From Luidia sarsii (taxonomy: Eukaryota; Echinodermata; Asteroidea; Paxillosida; Luidiidae): a stretch of DNA of 64,000 bases. The notes below the pieces were generated by a model. That model was not told the DNA's origin. It worked only from the letters and a program-made list of their open reading frames with translations, and did no database searches. Position 1 is the first letter of the stretch. The number at the start of each line of letters is the position of its first letter. A program made the translations under genes and the position numbers. This document shows, in pieces, positions 56,658-64,000 of the stretch. The stretch is from contig OX465107.1 of assembly GCA_949987565.1 (NCBI GenBank), forward strand, positions 4,605,659 to 4,669,658, written 5' to 3'.

Positions 56658-56868
56658 GCACAGAGTAATCATTCGTCAACAAATGCCCTACAGCCCGCCG
56701 ACAAATAAGGGTCCCTCACAACACATACTTGTCATGGACGGAGACAGGGTATACAGTGGGACATTAAGTGATTTTTACCTGAACAGTCGAGATTCATTCG
56801 ATTCTTTAAACGACAGGAGACCGAACGACCAACAGCAATATCCCAGCGAACCACGCATATATCCGTAA
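56658..56868 (+). CDS. Possible terminal coding exon, unidentified protein
   Basis: The frame is open from 56569 to a TAA at 56866-56868 and has unusually protein-like content for this window. Ser/Asp/Tyr/Pro/Gln residues occur in segments such as HILVMDGDRVYSGTLSDFYL and SRDSFDSLNDRR, and it ends ...YPSEPRIYP. Upstream is a pyrimidine-rich stretch followed by AG at 56656-56657, 56661-56662 or 56663-56664, suitable as 3' splice sites. It would encode ~65-70 C-terminal residues, hydrophilic and tyrosine-containing, as in a cytoplasmic tail. No family recognised. No AATAAA seen nearby, and other exons were not found. Confidence 0.3.
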
Positions 56869-57535
56869 CCTTCGAATGACCACATTACCATAGCAACCCT
56901 TCCTTAATATAAACGGTACCAACACAGTCCTCCAAATTCACCCAAGCTGAACACCATCTTGGCTAAACTCGCACACGAGGCTTCGTAAATAACAAGAATT
57001 TGGCATTCAAAAATACCTGCAATATATGTGTTATGGTTCAAAAAGGGAAGAAATCAATATAAAAGGAAAGCAGCATCGTCATACATTCAAATAGGAAAGA
57101 TTATTCATTGGATAAATCTAGAGTCAAAGATAGCCTCTCACGCTCTGAAGGACATATATTTATTAATGCATTACTTCCCAGCAGTAGATCGCGGGCATGG
57201 TTTCTTATTCAGACGGCCTTAGTCATATATTTCACTATAGTTTTGATGAATCGATCGTGTGCTCTATTTTCATACAGATTTTGGGTTGCTGCATTTCTGC
57301 TCCATTGCTCCGTGGCCTGACGAGTCTACAGCCGTACTACTTTATGGGCCAAACGACGGCCAAGAGGCTGGGTGAATTGATGTCGCCAGGGGAAAATTGG
57401 CGATGAATAGTTCCCCAGAACTATCCCCCTCCCCCCCCCAAAAAAAAAGAAAATGGTAATATACTCAACGAGTCAATGTTGACATTAAACAGAGTAGGGT
57501 ATTTGTTTACATTATTTGTTGGCGACCCCGTATGC
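56869..57535. other. Unassigned sequence
   Basis: Would include 3' UTR if the preceding exon is real. C- and A-runs near 57430-57449. No gene recognised. Confidence 0.4.
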
Positions 57536-57960
57536 TCTTTCTGTCTCTGTATCTATATTCCTAGATCTCTCTCTCTCTCTGTCTCCACCTTTGTCTGTTT
57601 CTCTGCATTTCTCTGTCCCTATTTCTGTCTCTGTGTTTCTCTTTCTCTCTCTCGGTCTATATATGTTTCTCTGTACCTCGATCGATCTTTCTGATTCTGT
57701 TTATGTGTCAACCAGTGTGTCTGTATGCCTTTGTCTTTCTGTCTTTCTGTCTTTCTGTCTTTCTGTCTTTCTGTCTTTCTGTCTTTCTGTCTTTCTGTCT
57801 TTCTGTCTTTCTGTCTTTCTCAGTCTATCAATGCCTGCATGTCTTCCTGCGTGCCCGCCTGGCTGCCTGCCACTCTGTATTTTTGTCTCTCTGTCTCTCT
57901 TTCTCTGTAGGTCTGTCTGTCTGTCTGTCTCTGCCTGCCCGCCCGTCCGCACGTTCGCCC
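57536..57960 (+). repeat. CT/TCTG-rich tract with a TCTTTCTG array
   Basis: Degenerate TCTCTG sequence enclosing 11 perfect TCTTTCTG units at about 57733-57820, then CTGCCTGCC-type sequence. Cys/Leu/Ser-rich frames across it are artefacts. Confidence 0.88.
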
Positions 57961-58499
57961 GCCCGACAATGGTTTGCGGGATTAGGGTTGAGGAGGAAAA
58001 CGTCTTGACCTATGCCCATGCGCAGCTTGGTCAAGCTCCTCACCAATTCACGGGGAGAGGGGGGTGCCAGGAACCGGTCTGACACCTCGGCGCTTGTGTG
58101 TGGTGGAGGGATGGGATGGGGGTGAAGAGGGGCACGTGTGAGGGCTGGAGGAGGACTGGATCTCCCGGGACCTGTCTGATGACACAGACTCACAAAGAGC
58201 GTGCAGTGGAGCAAGACGAGGGCCGCTCTGACGTCATGGCTCCCGCCACCTCCACAACCACCAAACCGGCGACACAGCCTGCTCGTCTGTGCCGGCTTTC
58301 TGTTTGTGTGCAAGGGAGAGGAGGCAAGGAGGAGCCGCGAGGATTTTTGTCCTTTTTTTTAGGGGGAGGGGGGCTTTTGAAATATGGAACAGACTGAATA
58401 AAACATGCAAAAGCTTTGACTTATTGATACCTCCGGTTTGTCGTCAGTGGTGATGGCGGGGGTACTTTGTTTTTTTCAAGGCGGGTTGGCTGGCAAACT
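57961..58499. other. Unassigned sequence
   Basis: No gene recognised. Short T- and G-runs near 58350-58375. Confidence 0.45.
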
Positions 58500-59651
58500 T
58501 CATCGGGTTTGCTTCTTTGGTTTGCCAGTTGGCTGGTTGGTCGGCGGATGGGTGGAGGTGGGGTGGGTGCGATTGTTGGTTGGTCAGTCTGTACTGTTGT
58601 TCGGTGTGTTGGTGTGTTGGTTTGAATGGTAGGTTTGTTTGTCGGTTTGCTTTTTGGTTGGTTTGTTTGCTGAATGGTCTGTGGGTCGGTGGTTGGTCGG
58701 TCGGTTGCTGGTTGGTTGGTCGGTCGGTCGGTCGGTCGGTCGGATGGTAGGCTGGGTTTTGGGTGATCAGTTGGTCAGTTGGTCAGTTGGTTAGTTGGTT
58801 GGTTGGTCGGTCGATCGGTCAGTCAGTAATCAATTGTTTGGTCAGTCGGTCGGTCGGTTGGTTGGTTGGTTGGTTAGTTGGTCGGTCGGTCGGTCAGTCG
58901 GTCGGTCGGTCGGCCGGTCGGTCGGTCGGATGGTAGGCTGGTTTGGGGTGGTCAGTTGGTCAGTTGGTTGGTTGGTCGGTCGATCAGTCAGTCAGTAATC
59001 AATTGTTTGGTCAGTCGGTCGGTCGGTTGGTTGGTTGGTTGGTTGGTTGGTTAGTTGGTCGGTCGGTGGGTCAGTCGGTCGGTCGGTCGGTCGGTCGGCC
59101 GGTCGGTCGGTCGGATGGTAGGCTGGTTTTGGGGTGGTCAGTTGGTCAGTTGGTTGGTTGGTCGGTCGATCGGTCAGTCAGTAATCAATTGTTTGGTCAG
59201 TCGGTCGGTCGGTTGGTTGGTTGGTTGGTTAGTTGGTTAGTTGGTCGGTCTTCGGTGGGTCAGTCGGTCGGTCGGTCGGTCGGCCGGTCGGTCGGTTGGA
59301 TGGTAGGCTGGTTTTGGGGTGGTCAGTTGGTCAGTTGGTTGGTTGGTCGGTCGATCGGTCAGTCAGTAATCAATTGGTTGGTCAGTCGGTCGGTCGGTTG
59401 GTCGGTCGGTCGGTCGGTCGGTCGGTCTTTCGGTCTGATGGTAGGCTTGGTTTTTGGGTTGTCAGTTGGTCAGTTGGTTGGTTGGTCGGTCGGACAGTCG
59501 GTCAGTAATCAATTGGTTGGTCGGTCGGTCGGTCGGTCGGTCGGTCGGGCGGTCGGTCGGTCGGTTGGTCGGTCGGTCGGTCGGTTGGTCTGTCGGTCGG
59601 TTGGTCGGTCGGTCGGTCGGTCGGTCGGTCGGTCGGTCGGTCGGTCGGTCA
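58500..59651 (+). repeat. GGTC/GGTT tetranucleotide array with ~185-bp higher-order repeat
   Basis: Tetramers GGTC, GGTT and CAGT. The landmark GATGGTAGGCT occurs at 58743, 58929, 59114, 59299 and 59437, so the higher-order unit is ~185-186 bp three times and then ~138 bp. Each long unit also carries AGTAATCAATTG. The end (59520-59651) is almost pure GGTC. Val/Gly/Arg/Ser-rich frames of up to 328 codons are artefacts. Confidence 0.93.
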
Positions 59652-60467
59652 AGGCAATTAACAGGGCAATGCATAAATTCCGGACAAAGTGGTATCTTAC
59701 CAGAGAGATGGAACGGAAGAGATCTTTTATGGAGAGCAGTTTGTTCGCCTATAATGTGCTCGTGCTCCCAAGCCACCACCCGGTCCCCCCCCCCCTTCAC
59801 TGGGCGGCGCAGTTTGCCAAGCAGACACACTTAAAACCAATGGACCGGCGGTTATGCAGTCGACACGCGCCTCTGCATGCCTCTCTGGCACGGCCCCGGC
59901 CCCGGGGACGGAGAAGGGGGAAGTTTTAACATTCGACGAAATCATTACCAATTCAATAGCATGACCGTTCGCGGGCACCGTTGTAATATGCAAAGGCGAA
60001 TGGCTCCCTACATTATGCCCGCACCGTGCGGACGTACGAGCGCGTGCGTGCATGCAGTATAGGGCTAGGGAGCGCTCTCCGTGCCCGGGGACGAGGCGGC
60101 GACACCTTCCCGAAACGATGACGTGAACAAAATGACCGCGCGCTCGGCTTTGGACTTTACTCTTGGCAAAAGTCTGCTTTGTTTTGGGCAGAAGATACTC
60201 CATTTTGCAAAAAAAAAAAGGGGTCATTGGGTGCATTTGCCCTTTACGAAATGAAGGCTTCGGCTCGGGATAAGGCTTCAGGTTTTTTTCTCACCCGTTA
60301 TGATGCATTTAAGAGCAAGCTTTTAAACACAGTCTCCGGGGTGATATTCTGTAGACCTACATACTTACTAAACGTATTGATATGTTACATTATTACTTTT
60401 GACTTATATTCGCCAATGGTATTCAGCCATTCCCAGGGCGATTTGTAATTGTTTTTGTCTTTGACCA
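59652..60467. other. Unassigned sequence
   Basis: No gene recognised. A CpG-containing stretch lies at ~59870-60130. Confidence 0.4.
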
Positions 60468-60776
60468 CGACCAATACCACCACCACCAGGCCTACCACCA
60501 CCACCACCACCACCATCACAACCACCACAACCGCCATCACCAACACCACCTCCACCACCATCACCACCACCGCCATCGCCAGCAACAACACCACCTCCGC
60601 CACAACGAACCACCAACGCCGTCACCACCATGCACCAACGCCACCACCGCCATCACCAACACCAACACCACCTCCACAACCACCATCAACACCAACGCCA
60701 ACGCCGACGTCAACACCACAACCACCGCCACCACCACCAACACCGCCAGCACCACCACTGCCACCACAGGCGGCGA
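60468..60776 (+). repeat. ACC/CCA trinucleotide-rich tract
   Basis: About 310 bp of degenerate CACCACCACCAT/CACCAACACC repeats. His/Thr/Pro-rich frames are compositional. Confidence 0.88.
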
Positions 60777-61965
60777 ACAAGACTGCGGAAGCCATTTTGT
60801 CGACACATCCGAACGGAGAGGAAACGAACAGGACAGCTTGCCCTCAGAGGGGAATTCGAAAACCCCGAGGACGCTTCCAGCACAACGGGAGTATAGAGTC
60901 ATCACCGCAAGGCATGGGGACGGTTCCTCCTATCCCGTTGCCAAGCCTTGATAGAGAGGGAAGGCATTAAGGGGTCCCGTGGGTTTGGAAGCAGACTATG
61001 AACCGAAACAGCTGCACATCCTGCACTGCACACCTGATTATCACCAGGCATTTTCTTTATAGAAAACACCGATTGTCCCTATACCTTTATCACATGCACA
61101 GTCATCAAAGGATACAGCAAGGGGACTCCTCTCCAAAGGCACTTAGAGGACAATGCAGGGGAAATTCGAGGGATCCAAGGCATCAATTCGGTGCGTCGAA
61201 TGACCAGCGAAAAAGTGCATCCTCACATTAATGGGCAGTTCGAGTGATTTTCAAAACCAAAGGTTCAAGAATCGAACTTTCTAATTCAATTTATTTGTAC
61301 CAAAAAGGCTCTTGTCAGGTCAGGACAGGCTACTCTGCAGGTCAGAGTGGCTTTCTTCTCGAGTTATGTGTTGGACTATCGACGCCAGTGGGGAAGGGGC
61401 TTCCGAATCATGACCCGGGTCTCAATTAAGCTAACTTTATTAAAGCAAAATAGGCCTATAGTGCGTTCACTCCACGAAAGCCGACACCGGTTTCGTGTTC
61501 AGGCATCCACACCGTCTACTGACTCCTGGTTTCACACCCGACCCACTTCCAAGAGAGGAAAATGAAAACTATAGCCCTATTGGTAAAGCATACTTATGAG
61601 TGGGTCGCGGGAGGCGCGGTTTCTCTAACTATGCGCAACAGAACGTGTACGCGGGAGAGGCTATGTACAGTGCATGTACATTATATGAACAACGTATAAT
61701 ATACGCACGTTCGTACGGGGCTAAACTCGATCTGGGAGTGCCTCTTTGAGAGACTGCTCGAGAGGTCGTAGACGCGTGCTCCAGGCGCTCCTCAACCATC
61801 TTGCTCGCGAACCCTTCGCCTACTTGGCGCGCTGTGACCGGCCTACCGAATGCAGTGTGGCAACAATGCCCCGCGCTGCTCACACAAGCACCTCTATCAT
61901 CACAACACTGCCCCATGGTTAAAGCAGTGCCTAAACGTTACTGTCTATCCTAAAAAAAAAAAATC
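60777..61965. other. Unassigned sequence
   Basis: No gene recognised. TAGGCCTA near 61452. A-run near 61952-61962. Confidence 0.45.
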
Positions 61966-62128
61966 AGGGGTGGAGTTCATAAAGCCTGGAGCTATGATGC
62001 ATCGTACCCAAATTCCAATCGATTCCAATCCACCATAAGTTGTGATAGATCATAATGGTCTGTGCGTCACTCATCGTCTTGATTGCGATTGACCGTGATT
62101 TACGATGAGTTTGATTAAATTTGTCACA
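61966..62128 (+). mobile_element. Family A fold-back repeat, copy A6
   Basis: Starts CAGGGGTGGAGTTCATAAAG, keeps GATGCATCGTA, CCATAAGTTGTGATAGATC and GCGTCACTCATCGTCTTG, and ends TACGATGAGTTTGATTAAAT. Both termini are recognisable. The family A order is preserved. Confidence 0.65.
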
Positions 62129-63266
62129 GTCACAAAGAACTGCTCATTAAAGCACACGATTTTAAATAGCCACTTTAAACCCGGCCCACTTCTCACTACA
62201 CGGTTTTCTGTTTAATAATGCGCCATTTTGAAAAAAAAATCGTTTAACAATCGGGAACGATATACCTGTAAACTAAGTTAAACAAATAAGAGTACCGTAC
62301 ATTAAAATGTACAAGTTAGTCATAACTGGCAAAATCGGATGCCTGCGTGGCTTTTGTCATGCTACATATTGTTTTGTGCTTGGCTGAAAGTAAGTTTAGT
62401 TTTAAATCTTGCACAATGGCCCGGTGTATAGGCAACATTGCTGGCGCTCCGAATTCAGAGGTCCCTGCGCGAGGACATGGGACACATGGTTTTGCAGACA
62501 ACTCCGAGGCACCCCGGTGCACTGCATGTTAAAAGGAGCACTTCGGCAGCGGAAACATTCCCTACAGACCTCCCGATCTGACGGTTCGGGAGTCGGGCGT
62601 ATTTCTTCCCGAAGACTGCCTGAAACCGGAGCTTTGGGTGCGACCTATATACATGAGTCTATTCCCGTCGGGATTCATGCATGCAGCTTGCGGTCATCAG
62701 ACGCCGTCCAAATTCAGCAGGAATTACCCGATCATACGGGGGACTGAAGGATGAAAAATTCACGGCATCAAGTGGCAAGATCTCGGAGAAATACACGCAA
62801 AAACACGATCTATCCCAAACTCAAAGGGCGAACAACAGCGACCAAGGTACAGGTAGCTAGCAGAAAAGCACATCGCCACACGGTCAGCGTCTAAATGATC
62901 ACTTGTTATGATTAGATATACAGACCTCGTCAATAGCACCTGAATTATTCATGCTGGCTGATCATTTATTCATAGCAAGAGTTTATATATTTATCTCTTT
63001 TTTTTCAGCCATCTTTCCGAGGCGGCTTTGACAGTTCTCAGCAAGACCAGAGATAGCCTGTGCTGGGGGAGGACCATTAGAAAGAACCGCCGGCCACCCT
63101 CCCTGTAGACCCTCCCAAACCCTCCACAACCTCCGACACCTCACTCCAAACACCCGCTTAAAATGCCAAGCATGCCACAGGAACCGGGTTTTTATGACCC
63201 GCTACGTATTTCCCGCCATAATGTGGGTGGGAGGTAAACACGCGGGCCGTATTGCGAACGGGTGAG
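62129..63266. other. Unassigned sequence
   Basis: No gene recognised. Confidence 0.45.
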
Positions 63267-63684
63267 CCCGTTGTCACGCCAAATAGTGTCCCCTGCCAAA
63301 TAGTGTCCCCTGACAAATAGTGTCCGCTCATTAGCATACTGATTGCTGATTGGTCCAATACGTATGACATTCAACCACCGTGGTTGGGGTATGGTTGCGC
63401 ACTACACACGCATTGTGTATGGTTGCTGGCCTTACACACGCAAAGTTGGGCACTTTGGTATCGTTTGACCCTAACTGTAACCGTAACGCTAACCCTAACC
63501 CAACAATCCTAATCCTAACCCTAACCCTAATCCTAATGCCAATCCTGATCCAAACCCTAACCCTAACGACCCTAATCCTAATCCTAACCCTAACTCTATC
63601 CCTAACGCTAACCAATCATCGATCAGTATGCTAATGAGCGGACATGCAGTATTTGGCAGGGACACTTTTTGGCAGGACACCGGG
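63267..63684 (-). mobile_element. Family D element with telomere-like core, copy D2 (inverted)
   Basis: ~418 bp. It is the reverse complement of D1 in layout, with CCCTAA-type hexamers at ~63472-63610 and the same termini (ends GGCAGGACACCGGG). Its left terminus carries extra ~18-bp AAATAGTGTCCCCTGCC modules, so terminal module number varies between copies. The motif GTGGTTGGGGTATGGTTG of D1 is conserved in place. No clear target duplication. Confidence 0.7.
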
Positions 63685-64000
63685 CTGTCTCCCCGTTCGT
63701 GTGATTTTTGTTTTAAATGTACCCCATTCCCAGCCCCTATACAAGATTCGAAGGATGCACCAAACGACAGAGTTTTAAGGTAAAGCCCGTATGAGCACCA
63801 TTCCTCTGCAGTGCTGATACTCGCCCATTAATAACCAGGGCACTTTATACGAATCCACGGGTCAGACTCGGACTCAGGCAAAACCTGAAAAATACGAATG
63901 TTAAGGTTTGTTGGATCGATAAGTACAGAGCATTCGCCAATAAACTGGGGCCAGACGCTAGTTTGGAGATGCCCATGACATATAACGGGTATGAGAAAAA
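63685..64000. other. Unassigned sequence
   Basis: Nothing recognised up to the window edge. Confidence 0.5.

Noticed and set aside
58943..59929. 328-codon Val/Gly/Ser/Arg-rich frame
   Set aside because: Lies on the GGTC/GGTT array and is open in other frames too. No recognisable domain in its non-repeat tail.

Overview
This is eukaryotic, animal-type genomic DNA made up mostly of non-coding sequence and repeats. I see no confident complete gene, no operon-like gene packing and no rRNA. The non-depleted CpG, the many short inverted-repeat transposons, the tRNA-derived SINE-like copies, the CR1/L2-type LINE debris, the long simple-sequence arrays and at least 13 copies of the 8-mer TAGGCCTA suggest a marine invertebrate deuterostome. 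An echinoderm is my best guess, but that is an impression and not a demonstrated assignment.

Layout. Positions 1-5.4 kb hold purine/pyrimidine simple repeats. Positions 6.4-14 kb hold small dispersed elements (families A, B and G below), a GGACA array and a LINE scrap. Positions 16.1-18.4 kb hold two more copies of an element that carries a GGGAGGCA-type array, plus a tRNA-like sequence. Positions 19.5-20.1 kb are a degenerate CAA/CAG tract. Positions 22-26.8 kb hold hairpin element C1, a cluster of tRNA-derived SINE-like copies and an inverted-repeat element. Positions 26.8-31.1 kb are featureless. Positions 31-44.4 kb hold more A, B and E elements, a LINE 3' end, several minisatellites and hammerhead-ribozyme-like motifs at 35.35 and 43.9 kb. 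Positions 48.4-51.9 kb are one 3.5-kb G-rich 12-bp minisatellite. Positions 53-64 kb hold further A and D elements (D has a telomere-like core), GGTC/GGTT and CCA arrays, and one possible terminal coding exon at 56.66-56.87 kb.

The most informative content is the set of dispersed families that can be reconstructed from this window alone. Family B has three copies with 46-bp inverted termini and exact 9-bp target duplications (Mutator-like). Family C has two copies with a ~61-bp-arm hairpin plus a 3' tail and exact 12-bp direct repeats. Family D has two copies with inverted termini enclosing TTAGGG-like repeats. Family E has two TTAA-flanked elements (Kolobok-like). Family A has seven copies of a ~140-bp ACGATG-rich fold-back. 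Very long reading frames over the arrays are artefacts of repeat periods divisible by three and are not annotated as genes.
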